NCBI GenBank assembly: GCA_043513815.1
Contig: CP121313.1
Span: forward strand, 1,736,001-1,800,000
Direction of reading: 5' to 3'
Origin: JANQIO01 sp043513815
Lineage (GTDB): Bacteria; Pseudomonadota; Gammaproteobacteria; Pseudomonadales; Halieaceae
Length of the DNA stretch: 64,000 nt
Shown here: positions 1-7,665 of the stretch, one piece after another
Layout of the letters: every line of letters begins with the position of its first letter
How positions within the stretch are numbered: position 1 is the stretch's first letter
Notes under the pieces: generated by a model
The model's input: only the letters and a program-made list of their open reading frames with translations
Told to the model about the DNA's origin: nothing
Databases searched by the model: none
Made by a program: the position numbers and the translations under genes

Positions 1-1215
1 CGCGAGCTGATGAAAGACCTGGCCGACCAGATGGAGGCCGCCTCCGCCGACCTCAAGTTCGAGCGCGCTGCGGTCTACCGGGACCAGCTGCGCCAGCTGC
101 AGCAGGTGCAGGCCAGCCAGGGCATAGAAGGTGTCTCCGGCGACCTGGACATCGTCGCCGCCTGTGTTGAGGCCGGCAAGGCCTGTGTGCAGGTCCTGTT
201 CGTACGCGCCGGACGGGTCTTGGGCAGCAAGAGTTATTTCCCTCCATTGAAGCTGGTCGAAGATGAGGCCGGGGTCATCAACGCCTTCCTGGCCCAGTAC
301 TACCTGGCCGGTGGCCGGGAGATTCCCCGGGAGTTGATCCTCAGCCACGACCCCGAGGACCGGGAGGCACTGGAGCTGGTGCTCAGCGAACGTGCCCAGC
401 GCCAGGTCAGTCTCAAGGTGCGGGTGCGGGAGGCCCGCGCCAAGTGGCTGCAGCTCGCTATCCAGACCGCCAGCCAGAACCTGCAGTCCCAGCTCGCCGC
501 CCGGCAGACTTCGCTGGATCGCTTCCAGGCCCTGCAGGACAGCCTCAAGCTGCCGGAGCTGCCCGAGCGCCTGGAGTGCTTTGATATCAGCCATTCCAGC
601 GGCGAGGCGACGGTGGCGTCCTGTGTGGTGTTTGACCAGGGCGGGCCACGCAAGTCCGATTACCGCAAGTTCAATATCGAAGACATTACCGCCGGGGATG
701 ACTACGCCGCCATGCAGCAGGCCCTGGAGCGTCGCTACAAGCGCCTCAAGGCCGGGGAGGGCACCTTGCCCGATATCCTGTTTATCGACGGCGGCAAGGG
801 CCAGGTGGCCCAGGCCCTGGGGGTGATGGAAGACCTGCAGGTCAACGATGTTACCGTCATCGGCGTTGCCAAAGGCACCACCCGCAAGGCTGGCTTCGAG
901 ACCCTGGTGATGGGTGACAGTGGGCGGGAGATACAGCTCAATGGCGACAACCCCGGGCTACACCTGATCCAGCATATCCGCGATGAGGCCCACCGCTTCG
1001 CCATCACCGGCCATCGGGCCCGGCGCGACAAGAAGCGCAAGGGTTCGGTGCTGGACGAGATTCCCGGCGTGGGCGCCAAGCGCCGCCGCGATCTGTTGCG
1101 CCATTTTGGGGGGCTTAAGGGCATTCAGCGCGCCAGTATGGAAGAGCTGATGAAAGTTACCGGTATTAATGAAAAAATAGCCCGCGACATCTACGAACAG
1201 CTGCACAGCAACTGA
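1..1215 (+). CDS. uvrC: UvrABC system protein C, 5'-truncated by window edge
   Basis: C-terminal 404 residues of the excision nuclease subunit that makes both incisions around a DNA lesion in nucleotide excision repair. The reading frame is open from base 1, so the start lies upstream; UvrC is normally about 600 residues. Visible in order: a UVR (UvrB-binding) motif in the first 35 residues (QMEAASADLKFERAAVYRDQ), the RNase H-like 3' endonuclease domain (ECFDISHSSGE and later LFIDGGKGQ, carrying the acidic residues), and a C-terminal helix-hairpin-helix pair (IPGVGAKRRRDLL, VTGINEKIARDIY). The N-terminal GIY-YIG nuclease domain lies outside the window. It is followed 16 bp later by pgsA, the usual gammaproteobacterial order. 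Confidence 0.97.
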   Translation, partial: RELMKDLADQMEAASADLKFERAAVYRDQLRQLQQVQASQGIEGVSGDLDIVAACVEAGKACVQVLFVRAGRVLGSKSYFPPLKLVEDEAGVINAFLAQYYLAGGREIPRELILSHDPEDREALELVLSERAQRQVSLKVRVREARAKWLQLAIQTASQNLQSQLAARQTSLDRFQALQDSLKLPELPERLECFDISHSSGEATVASCVVFDQGGPRKSDYRKFNIEDITAGDDYAAMQQALERRYKRLKAGEGTLPDILFIDGGKGQVAQALGVMEDLQVNDVTVIGVAKGTTRKAGFETLVMGDSGREIQLNGDNPGLHLIQHIRDEAHRFAITGHRARRDKKRKGSVLDEIPGVGAKRRRDLLRHFGGLKGIQRASMEELMKVTGINEKIARDIYEQLHSN

Positions 1216-1231
1216 GAATCAAAAACGCCCT

Positions 1232-1828
1232 ATGGCCATCAACATCCCGAATTCCCTGACCGTCAGCCGGATCATCCTGATCCCGGTCCTGGTGCTGGTA
1301 TTTTACTGGCCCTTCGAGAACCACAAGCTGGTGGCGGCGGGCATCTTTGGCCTGGCGGCCATCACCGACTGGTTCGACGGCTACCTGGCGCGCCGGCTGG
1401 CGCAGATGACCGAGTTTGGCGCCTTCCTGGACCCGGTAGCCGACAAGCTGATGGTGGCGGTGGCCCTGGTGCTGCTGGTGGAACAGCATGCGAGCATTTT
1501 GTTCACGCTGGCCGCCTGCGTCATCATTGGCCGTGAGATCGTCATCTCGGCATTGCGCGAGTGGATGGCTGAGCTGGGTGAGGCCACCAGTGTAGCGGTG
1601 AGCTACATCGGCAAGGTGAAAACCACTTTCCAGATGATTGCCATCGTGGCCCTGCTGGCGCTCCCGGAGGACTCGGATATGTGGGTGCTGGGCGCGGCCC
1701 TGATAGTGCTCTACGTGGCCGCCATTCTCACCTTGTGGAGCATGGTGATCTACCTGCGTGCCGCCTGGAACGTGATCCTGAAGCGACAGCAGCAGGCCAC
1801 CACCACCCTCCCTAAAGAGCCCCAATAA
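1232..1828 (+). CDS. pgsA: CDP-diacylglycerol-glycerol-3-phosphate 3-phosphatidyltransferase
   Basis: Inner-membrane enzyme that makes phosphatidylglycerol phosphate from CDP-diacylglycerol and glycerol 3-phosphate, the committed step to phosphatidylglycerol and cardiolipin. The 198-residue length is usual. The CDP-alcohol phosphatidyltransferase signature D-G-x2-A-R-x8-G-x3-D-x3-D is complete: D49, G50, A53, R54, G63, D67, D71. Several hydrophobic segments surround it. The N-terminus (NIPNSLTVSR) is typical of the family and supports the ATG start, although the Shine-Dalgarno is weak; translation is probably coupled to uvrC. Confidence 0.96.
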   Translation: MAINIPNSLTVSRIILIPVLVLVFYWPFENHKLVAAGIFGLAAITDWFDGYLARRLAQMTEFGAFLDPVADKLMVAVALVLLVEQHASILFTLAACVIIGREIVISALREWMAELGEATSVAVSYIGKVKTTFQMIAIVALLALPEDSDMWVLGAALIVLYVAAILTLWSMVIYLRAAWNVILKRQQQATTTLPKEPQ

Positions 1829-1887
1829 TCGGGGAAACAATAATCGGGGACAGCCCACGCTTTTGACCGCAAAAGTAGCCGGTCCCC
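1823..1887 (+). repeat. REP-like hairpin element after pgsA
   Basis: A 13-bp direct repeat (CAATAATCGGGGA at 1823-1835 and 1838-1850) overlaps the pgsA stop. It leads into an imperfect hairpin: GGGGAC (1846-1851) pairs with GTCCCC (1882-1887) around a perfect inner stem CTTTTG-ACCG-CAAAAG (1860-1875). There is no U tract, so a simple intrinsic terminator is unlikely. The GGGGAC/GTCCCC ends resemble REP elements mobilised by RAYT-type Y1 transposases; that is inference from resemblance. Confidence 0.5.
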
Positions 1888-1902
1888 ATGCCTGATGTTG
1901 CG

Positions 1903-1930
1903 TTGCGGGTCGGGTCGGTTTCTGTATAAT
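1903..1930 (+). promoter_or_regulatory. tRNA-Cys promoter
   Basis: A perfect -10 hexamer TATAAT (1925-1930) lies 16 bp after TTGCGG (1903-1908). The discriminator is very GC-rich (TTGCGCCCC), as in stringently controlled stable-RNA promoters. Predicted transcription start near 1937, about 36 bp before the mature tRNA. Confidence 0.75.
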
Positions 1931-1972
1931 TGCGCCCCTGTCGGCGGGACCCCGCCGACGCCTGCTGTTCAA

Positions 1973-2046
1973 GGCTGGATGGCAGAGTGGTTATGCAGCG
2001 GATTGCAAATCCGTCAACGCCGGTTCGATTCCGACTCCAGCCTCCA
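1973..2046 (+). tRNA. tRNA-Cys(GCA), CCA encoded
   Basis: A 74-nt cloverleaf. Acceptor stem GGCTGGA pairs with TCCAGCC, discriminator base T, then genomic CCA. The anticodon arm is GGATT-GCA-AATCC, giving anticodon GCA (Cys), and the T arm contains GGTTCGATTCC. Its place after uvrC-pgsA matches enterobacteria, where the locus carries Gly, Cys and Leu tRNAs; here only Cys is seen. Confidence 0.96.
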
Positions 2047-2354
2047 TTTCGCAATCTACGCTTTCATAGCGCCTGAACCAGACTGCGGGCGAACCGGCGT
2101 TGAACGCCGTCCGGGTTGCCGGCCCAGTCGCTTCCGACTCCAGCCTCCATTTCGAAATCACGCTTTCATAGCGCCTGAACCAGACTGTGGGCGAACCGGC
2201 GTTGAACGCCGTCCGGGTTGCCGGCCCAGTCGCTTCCGACTCCAGCCTCCATTTCGCAATCTACGCTGTCTTAGCGCCTGAACCAGACTGCGGGCGAACC
2301 GGCGTTGAACGCCGTCCGGGTTGCCGGCCCAGTCGCTTCCGACTCCAGCCTCCA
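2047..2354 (+). repeat. three tandem repeats ending in the tRNA-Cys 3' end
   Basis: Three head-to-tail units of 103, 102 and 103 bp (2047-2149, 2150-2251, 2252-2354) follow the tRNA directly. Each ends in TTCCGACTCCAGCCTCCA, an exact 18-nt copy of the tRNA-Cys 3' terminus including CCA. The body of each unit is almost identical and holds a small hairpin CGGCGT-TGA-ACGCCG. The layout recalls the E. coli tyrT locus, whose 178-bp repeats each carry 19 bp of the tRNA-Tyr 3' end (rtT RNA). The array ends 12 bp before the convergent WS/DGAT gene. No credible protein is seen. Confidence 0.9.
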
Positions 2355-2366
2355 TATTCTGAAGCT

Positions 2367-4043
2367 CTAGTTTTTGGCTGTTCCCGCAGACTTGGGAACG
2401 GCCTTCTTGCGTGGGGCGGTTTTGCGCGGCGCTTTCTTTGCTGTTGCCGTTTTTTGTGTGCTGGCCTTTCGCGTCGCTGCCTTCTTTTTGGTCGCAGGGC
2501 GCTTTTTCACCGTGGCTTTCTTGCTGGCGGCCTTCTTCGCCGGCGCTTTCCTGCCGACCGTCTTCCTTGCCGCTGGCTTCTTCTTCGCCGCCGGACGCTT
2601 CCTGGCCGTGGCGCGGCGTTTTGATGGTTTGCTGCGCAGTCCAGCGCCTTCTTCGAGTTCCACCAGCGACTCTTCCAGGTAGTCGATCATGCGCTGTACC
2701 TGGGGCAAGGTGTGGCGGCAGGCGACGATACCGAAGTCCAGATTCTTGTCGTGGGAGACCACGGTGAAGTTGGCGGCGAAGCCGTCGAACGGAATCGATA
2801 CCGGGTACAGGCCCGCCAGCCTGGCGCCGTTCCAGTACATTTGCTGGCGTGGCCCGGGCACGTTGGATACCACCGTGCTGAAAGCCGGGAACCGGTCGCT
2901 GTTGCCCGTCAGGAAGGTCAGTATGGTGGGCAGCTGGGTAAGTGCAGTGTAGATCTCCACTTCCCGGCGGCTCATGCCAGCCAGTTGCTGCTTGCCGGCC
3001 TGCATGGACTCCTGGATCACACGCATTCGATGCGCCGGATCTTTCTCAGCGGTACCCAGGTTGGCGGTGATAAAGGCCACCGCATTGGCGGAGTCTGTGT
3101 CGTCGGCATCCCGCAGTGAGATGGGCGCCATGGCCGTTAGTGATTCTTTCGGTAGCGCGCCCTGATCGACCAGGTAACGGCGCAGGGCGCCACCCACCAT
3201 GGCCAGCACGCCGTCGTTCAAGGTGCCGTTGTAGGCTTTGCTCATGCTGCGCACACGCTGGAAATCCCAGGACTGGGCCACGAAGCGGCGGGCGCCAGTG
3301 ATGCGCTGGCTCAGCGGTGTGCGCGGGCTCTTGTACACGGGCGCAGCGAGCTTTGTGTTGCGGCCCAGCCAGACGGCGGCGTAGTCACGCAGGGCCTTGC
3401 CGATGTGCACTGCGCCGCCGAGCTGCTCGCGCAGCAGTTCCAGCACCGCCTTGACCTCTTTCTCATTGGGGCGCACCCGACGTGGCCGCGACTGCATCAG
3501 GGCTTCTTTGTAGGCCTCGTAGGCCTCCTGTGAAAATGGCGAGTACTGGATGCGCGCTTTCTGGTTGGGCGAATACATGCTGTTGAGCAGGTGCATGGAG
3601 CCGGCACCGTCGATCGCGCAGTGATGGGTCTTCATGTACATGGCGAACTGCCGGTTTTGCAGCCCTTCGATCAGGTGCAGTTCCCAGAGCGGACGTGAGC
3701 GGTCCAGCAGGGTGCTGTGCAGGCGCGACACCAGCGAAAACAGTTCCCGGTAGCGCCCCGGCGCCGGCAGCGCCGAGTGGCGAATGTGGTAGTCCATGTC
3801 GAGCTGACGGTCCTGCTCCCAGGAGATGGGCCCGAATGCGCCCAGCGGCCCCATCTTCAGGCGTTCGCCGAAGGGGTGCCGCAGGTCGCCGTCGTAGCTG
3901 AGAATGTCGCCCAGCTCCGCCAGGAACTCGATGTCATCAACGCCCTCGGGCAGATCGAACAGGTGCAGGCCTCCCACGTGCATCGGCGTGCGCCGGGTTT
4001 CGTTGATAAGGAACATCGCGTCGGTGATCGGCATGCGGCTCAT
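2367..4043 (-). CDS. wax ester synthase/diacylglycerol acyltransferase with histone-like tail
   Basis: WS/DGAT family acyltransferase that uses acyl-CoA with a fatty alcohol or diacylglycerol to make wax esters or triacylglycerol on storage-lipid droplets. The active-site motif HHxxxDG is complete at residues 140-146 (HHCAIDG), and the family N-terminus is clear (PITDAMFLINETRRTPMHVGGL). Family members are about 450-480 residues; this one is 558. The extra residues, about 471-558, are low complexity with about 26 Lys and 10 Arg in 88 positions, mixed with Ala, Thr and Pro (for example AAKKKPAARK), resembling histone H1 or AlgP/PhaF C-termini. The catalytic part ends normally, so the tail is an extension and not a frameshift. 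The gene is monocistronic, convergent with the tRNA locus and divergent from the next gene. Confidence 0.93.
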   Translation of the reverse strand: MSRMPITDAMFLINETRRTPMHVGGLHLFDLPEGVDDIEFLAELGDILSYDGDLRHPFGERLKMGPLGAFGPISWEQDRQLDMDYHIRHSALPAPGRYRELFSLVSRLHSTLLDRSRPLWELHLIEGLQNRQFAMYMKTHHCAIDGAGSMHLLNSMYSPNQKARIQYSPFSQEAYEAYKEALMQSRPRRVRPNEKEVKAVLELLREQLGGAVHIGKALRDYAAVWLGRNTKLAAPVYKSPRTPLSQRITGARRFVAQSWDFQRVRSMSKAYNGTLNDGVLAMVGGALRRYLVDQGALPKESLTAMAPISLRDADDTDSANAVAFITANLGTAEKDPAHRMRVIQESMQAGKQQLAGMSRREVEIYTALTQLPTILTFLTGNSDRFPAFSTVVSNVPGPRQQMYWNGARLAGLYPVSIPFDGFAANFTVVSHDKNLDFGIVACRHTLPQVQRMIDYLEESLVELEEGAGLRSKPSKRRATARKRPAAKKKPAARKTVGRKAPAKKAASKKATVKKRPATKKKAATRKASTQKTATAKKAPRKTAPRKKAVPKSAGTAKN

Positions 4044-4237
4044 AGGGTCGCCCTGTTGTCGTTATTTGGCCTTAGTATAGAGCGGCGCGGCGCAATCCGC
4101 CTTCTGCGGGGGCTCGCAGGCGGCGTCTTACCTCTTGCGGGTCAGTAATATCGGACGCGCGCGAGTTCGTGCACCTCGAGCCCCGGGATTTCGTTACAAT
4201 GCTGCTCTTGTGCAACCGGCCCGGATGGCATTTCCCC

Positions 4238-5269
4238 ATGACGCTGCTGATTACCTACCTGGTTATCGCGATAGGCATTTCCTTTCTTTGTTCGATTCTC
4301 GAGGCCGTGTTGCTGTCAGTGACCCCGGCTTTTATCGAGAGCCAGCTCGAGGAGAAGCCGCGCCGCGCCCAGGCGCTAAAGCGCGTCAAGGAAGACCTTG
4401 ACCACTCCATCTCCGCCATCCTGATCCTCAATACCTTTGCCCACACCATGGGTGCGGCCGGGGTAGGTGCCCAGGCAGTGCGGGTGTTCGGGGTGCGCTA
4501 CGAGACCCTGGTGGCTTTCCTGCTGACCCTGGCCATTCTCTACCTCTCAGAAATCATTCCCAAGACTCTGGGAGCGACTTTCTGGAAACAGCTTGCCCTG
4601 CCGGCGGCGGTGGTCATAGGGGTGTTGGTCAAGCTGTTGTATCCGCTGGTGTGGCTGTCGGCCCAGTTGACGCGGGCGTTCTCCAACGCCGATGCCAGCG
4701 CCATCAGTCGCGACGAGTTTGCTGCACTTGCCCGGCTCGGCAAGCGTGAAGGGGCATTGGGGCACCAGGAAAGCGAACTGCTGGAGAATATCCTGCAGTT
4801 GCGGGACACCCGCACCGAAGACATTCTTACGCCGCGCACCGTGGTCGCCGCGCTGGAGGCGACGCTGACGCTGAAGCAGGCGCTGTCAGCGATGGAAGAC
4901 CTTCCCTTTACCCGTATCCCCATCTTTGAGGGCAACATGGATGCCGTCACCGGGCTGGTACTGCGACCGCGGATTTTCGAGGCAGAGCTGGAAGGGCAGG
5001 GCGAGCGCAAGCTTGAGGAGTTCGCCATACCGATATTCCGTGTCTCCGGCGAGCTGCCTGTGCTGTTTCTGATGGACCTGTTCATCAAGCGCCGCGAGCA
5101 CCTGTTCCTGGTCGAAGATGTCTACGGCCAGACTGCGGGTATTGTCACTCTGGAAGATGCGCTGGAAACACTGCTCGGTCGCGAAATCATGGACGAAAGC
5201 GACAAGGTGGAAGACATGCAACAACTGGCGCGCAGCAAATACCGTAGCAGGCTGCTGGCAAAAAAGTAG
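4238..5269 (+). CDS. CNNM/CorC-family membrane protein (DUF21 plus CBS pair)
   Basis: Membrane protein of the CNNM/HlyC/CorC family, linked to magnesium or other divalent cation homeostasis. Residues 1-160 form the DUF21 membrane domain with about four hydrophobic segments. A tandem CBS region follows at about 190-320 (EDILTPRTVV...GIVTLEDALETLLGREIMDE), the usual regulatory module. The C-terminal CorC/HlyC domain of longer homologues is missing. I start at ATG 4238 because it opens directly on the first membrane helix and because TACAAT at 4195-4200 looks like a -10 box; an in-frame GTG at 4169 would add 23 unlikely residues. Confidence 0.88.
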   Translation: MTLLITYLVIAIGISFLCSILEAVLLSVTPAFIESQLEEKPRRAQALKRVKEDLDHSISAILILNTFAHTMGAAGVGAQAVRVFGVRYETLVAFLLTLAILYLSEIIPKTLGATFWKQLALPAAVVIGVLVKLLYPLVWLSAQLTRAFSNADASAISRDEFAALARLGKREGALGHQESELLENILQLRDTRTEDILTPRTVVAALEATLTLKQALSAMEDLPFTRIPIFEGNMDAVTGLVLRPRIFEAELEGQGERKLEEFAIPIFRVSGELPVLFLMDLFIKRREHLFLVEDVYGQTAGIVTLEDALETLLGREIMDESDKVEDMQQLARSKYRSRLLAKK

Positions 5270-5413
5270 ACCCACCTCACACCGCGTTACGCTTTATCCA
5301 GGATCCTTGTGCGACTGGTTCACACAATGGACAATCCTGCTTGGTGTCTACCGCTACCCCTGATTTAGTAGGCCTACAGAGATAGGTCGGCAGAAACTAT
5401 ACCGGGAGCGGAC

Positions 5414-6037
5414 ATGACGAGTGACTCACGACCAGACCACCCGAAAGGAATTGGCCACGGCTCAGCACCCGCGCGTGCGGCCGACGCCAATACTGTGTCT
5501 GTAGACGACGCGCTTCCCCTGGTGACTGACGCGAAAGGTTTGCATATGAATGAGCAACGCAACAAAACCATGATCAAGAACGAGTTTCAGCACCGACTGA
5601 TTCTCTCGACGCTGCTGATCACCCTGATCACACTCAATCTGATCATTATTAGTGCCACCTTGCTGGACTACTTCTTTGGCAGTCCCAGTGGCATTTTCAA
5701 TGTATTTACCCTGTCAGTGGCGGTAATGGAGGTGGTGGCCGTCGTTGTGGTGTACATCGTGTCGAAGCGAATCAGTTTCCATATTGCCGGGCCCGTGTAT
5801 GCCATCGAGCGCACCCTGGGTTTTATGCGTGAGGGTGACCTGGCCCAGCGCCTCACTCTGCGCGACGGGGACCAGTTTGCAGAGGTAGCTGAGGCCGTTA
5901 ATGAGGTGCTCGAGACCTATCAGGCGCGCGTGGCGCGAATACAGGACTTGCTGGATGGCGAACTGACCGATGAGCGGCGCCAGCAACTGGTGGCCGAGCT
6001 GGGCTGGTTCAGGACCCGTCAGGACAAGCAGGACTGA
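5414..6037 (+). CDS. two-TM HAMP-like mini-protein, no output domain
   Basis: Unnamed inner-membrane protein of 207 residues. It has an N-terminal cytoplasmic stretch, one membrane helix at about residues 62-88, a very short loop, a second helix at about 94-115, then a HAMP-like segment beginning HIAGPVYAIERTL and ending in the DGDQFAEVAEAVNEVLE helix. There is no kinase, methyl-accepting or EAL domain after it. The protein at 20153-20626 has the same architecture and the same IAGP and RDGD...PEVAE/AEVAE signatures. ATG 5414 has GGGAG upstream; ATG 5546, with AAAGG upstream, is an alternative giving 163 residues, closer to the paralogue's length. The pilin-like gene follows after 13 bp. Role unknown; a signal relay or scaffold for the pilin-like protein is a guess. 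Confidence 0.8.
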   Translation: MTSDSRPDHPKGIGHGSAPARAADANTVSVDDALPLVTDAKGLHMNEQRNKTMIKNEFQHRLILSTLLITLITLNLIIISATLLDYFFGSPSGIFNVFTLSVAVMEVVAVVVVYIVSKRISFHIAGPVYAIERTLGFMREGDLAQRLTLRDGDQFAEVAEAVNEVLETYQARVARIQDLLDGELTDERRQQLVAELGWFRTRQDKQD

Positions 6038-6050
6038 GGGCGGAGCAGGC

Positions 6051-6725
6051 GTGAAACCAAAGCAAACCAAAGGGTATTGCCACCAGGCCGGCCTGACGCT
6101 GATCGAGCTGCTGGTAGCCATGGCCATCCTCAGCATGCTGTTGATGGTGGCCTTGCCGGCTTTCACCGATTACATGGTGCGCGCCAAGTTGACCGGCGAC
6201 ATCAACCGGGTGGCCGAGATGAAGCTGCGGGTCATCGAGTATCATCTGCTGACAGGTGCCCTGCCGGAGTCCAACAATGATGTTGGGCTTGACCCGGAGC
6301 TGGCGGCAGCCGGCGACTATCTTGACAAGTTTTATATCGATGATGAGCCAGTACCCGGCACCATTAAACTGGTGTTTGACAGCACCTACGGTGACGGCGG
6401 TGTACCGGCGCTGGGCGAAAACAACGAACTCTGGTTCGAGCCCGAAGAGGTCAACCTGCGCATCGTCTGGGACTGCACCGGCGGCAATCTGCTGGACAAG
6501 TATCGCCCCGCCAACTGCCGCGGAGGTGGCGGTGCTGACGGCGGCGATGATGGCGCCGGCAAAGGTGGCGGCGGTAAGGGCGGCGGTGGCAAAGGTGGCG
6601 GCGGTAAAGGCGGCGGCGGTAAAGGCGGTGGTGGTAAAGGCGGCGGCGGTAAAGGCGGCGGTGGTAAAGGCGGCGGTGGTAAAGGCGGCGGTGGTAAAGG
6701 CGGCAAGGGTGGCGGTGGCAAGTAA
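6051..6725 (+). CDS. type IV pilin-like protein with (GGGGK)n C-terminal tail
   Basis: Prepilin-type protein of 224 residues. The class III signal is clear: a basic leader of 14 residues ending in Gly, then LTLIELLVAMAILSMLL with the conserved Glu at mature position 5 (E19). A globular domain with Cys142 and Cys156, which could form the usual C-terminal disulphide loop, follows. From residue 158 to the end are 67 residues almost only of Gly and Lys, including nine consecutive GGGGK units, a GGK and a final GGGGK. The start is GTG 6051, preceded by GGAG at 5 nt; a longer frame from 5970 would bury the signal peptide. It is co-directional with, and 13 bp from, the HAMP mini-protein gene. No pilus assembly genes are nearby. 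The tail is very unusual for a pilin. Confidence 0.88.
   Translation: MKPKQTKGYCHQAGLTLIELLVAMAILSMLLMVALPAFTDYMVRAKLTGDINRVAEMKLRVIEYHLLTGALPESNNDVGLDPELAAAGDYLDKFYIDDEPVPGTIKLVFDSTYGDGGVPALGENNELWFEPEEVNLRIVWDCTGGNLLDKYRPANCRGGGGADGGDDGAGKGGGGKGGGGKGGGGKGGGGKGGGGKGGGGKGGGGKGGGGKGGGGKGGKGGGGK
6564..6722 (+). repeat. 15-bp coding minisatellite (GGGGK codons)
   Basis: Nine perfect-length 15-bp units (6564-6698), a 9-bp partial unit, and a last 15-bp unit, all in frame. Units differ only at synonymous Gly third positions and one AAG. Loss or gain of units would keep the frame and change tail length in 5-residue steps. Confidence 0.95.
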
Positions 6726-6971
6726 CCCTGTGTACACCTGGGCAGCGCGCGGTGCCGTTTAGCTTGTCAGCAGAAACTGGCCCAGAACACGGACGGATTT
6801 GGTTGGCCCCGCATTAGCAGTTTTTGCACCCTCTGCAAAATCGGTATCTGCTTGGCGCCGCAGCCGCAGTAGATTACGTTCGGGTTCTGTGCAGGCAATA
6901 CAGTCGGCGCCGCCTTCTGTCAGTTGCCACAGCCAGCGAGCCTGCCAGCTCCCCTTACAGATTTTTGAGCC

Positions 6972-7616
6972 CTAATCTTCGCTGTTGCTGCTTGCCGCCG
7001 GCCGATTGCTGATTGTCAGTATGTCGGGCATCTGCCACTGGAAATAGATGGCGGCGGCGCGAAAGCTGAAGATGGCCGCCACTCCGGCGATTACCGCCTG
7101 CTGGCCATTCAGTAGCCCCAGCTTCAGCAGCGCCAGCTGCAAGGCAACCCCCAGGCAAATCGGCGTGGCATAGAGCTCTCTCGATACGATCAGAGTGGGG
7201 CGGTCCAGCAAGACATCGCGAATGATGCCGCCACCGATGCCGGTAATCACGCCCATCACTACCGCGTGTGTGCTGCCCAGGCCCAGTGCCAGGGTTTTCA
7301 TGACCGCGAGAGCGGCAAACAGGGCAACGCCCAGGGCGTCCATGTACAGGAACCAGCGATAGCCGCGGTGAATGAGGTCGTTGAAAGCAAAGGTCAGCAC
7401 AGCCGCCAGTGCGGCCGCCACCAGGTAGCGGCCGTCGACGATCCAGAACACAGGCACATCAAGAATAATGTCGCGCAGGGTGCCGCCACCCACGGCGGTA
7501 ACAACGCCTACCACCGTCACGCCAATAATGTCGAGCTGCTGGATGCGCGCGGCAAGTACGCCGGTAATGGAAAAAGCCAGGGTGGCGGCGATGGATAAGG
7601 TGTAGGTGAGGTCCAT
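6972..7616 (-). CDS. TRIC-type cation channel family protein (UPF0126)
   Basis: Integral membrane protein of 214 residues in the YicG/YadS group, prokaryotic relatives of trimeric intracellular cation channels. Two internally repeated halves each have the glycine hinge and Arg-Asp motif: TAVGGGTLRDIIL and TGIGGGIIRDVLL. About seven hydrophobic helices are visible, followed by a short polar tail. I start at ATG 7616 (MDLTYTLSIAATLAFSITG), where the family begins; the longer open frame upstream overlaps bchJ and reads as non-protein. It lies 49 bp downstream of bchJ on the same strand and may be cotranscribed. Confidence 0.9.
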   Translation of the reverse strand: MDLTYTLSIAATLAFSITGVLAARIQQLDIIGVTVVGVVTAVGGGTLRDIILDVPVFWIVDGRYLVAAALAAVLTFAFNDLIHRGYRWFLYMDALGVALFAALAVMKTLALGLGSTHAVVMGVITGIGGGIIRDVLLDRPTLIVSRELYATPICLGVALQLALLKLGLLNGQQAVIAGVAAIFSFRAAAIYFQWQMPDILTISNRPAASSNSED

Positions 7617-7665
7617 GGTGGGCGTAGCATAGCGCCAAACCCACCGGCACTCGACTTTAGTCGGG

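Noticed and set aside
1895..2281. Open frames across the tRNA-Cys and its repeats on both strands
   Set aside because: They span a certain tRNA gene and repeat the same peptide once per DNA unit; no ribosome site.
2047..2354. Possible CRISPR array
   Set aside because: Only three units of about 103 bp with no variable spacers; each ends in the tRNA 3' end.
5414..6037. LapD-like c-di-GMP receptor controlling adhesin release
   Set aside because: Only the TM and HAMP-like parts are present; there is no EAL or GGDEF domain and no LapG-type protease near.
6386..6721. Minus-strand Pro-rich frame opposite the pilin tail
   Set aside because: It is only the antisense of the GGGGK minisatellite.
6726..6971. 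Gene or RNA in the 246-bp gap between the pilin-like and TRIC genes
   Set aside because: No frame with a start and ribosome site, and no clear hairpin with a U tract; nothing supportable was found.
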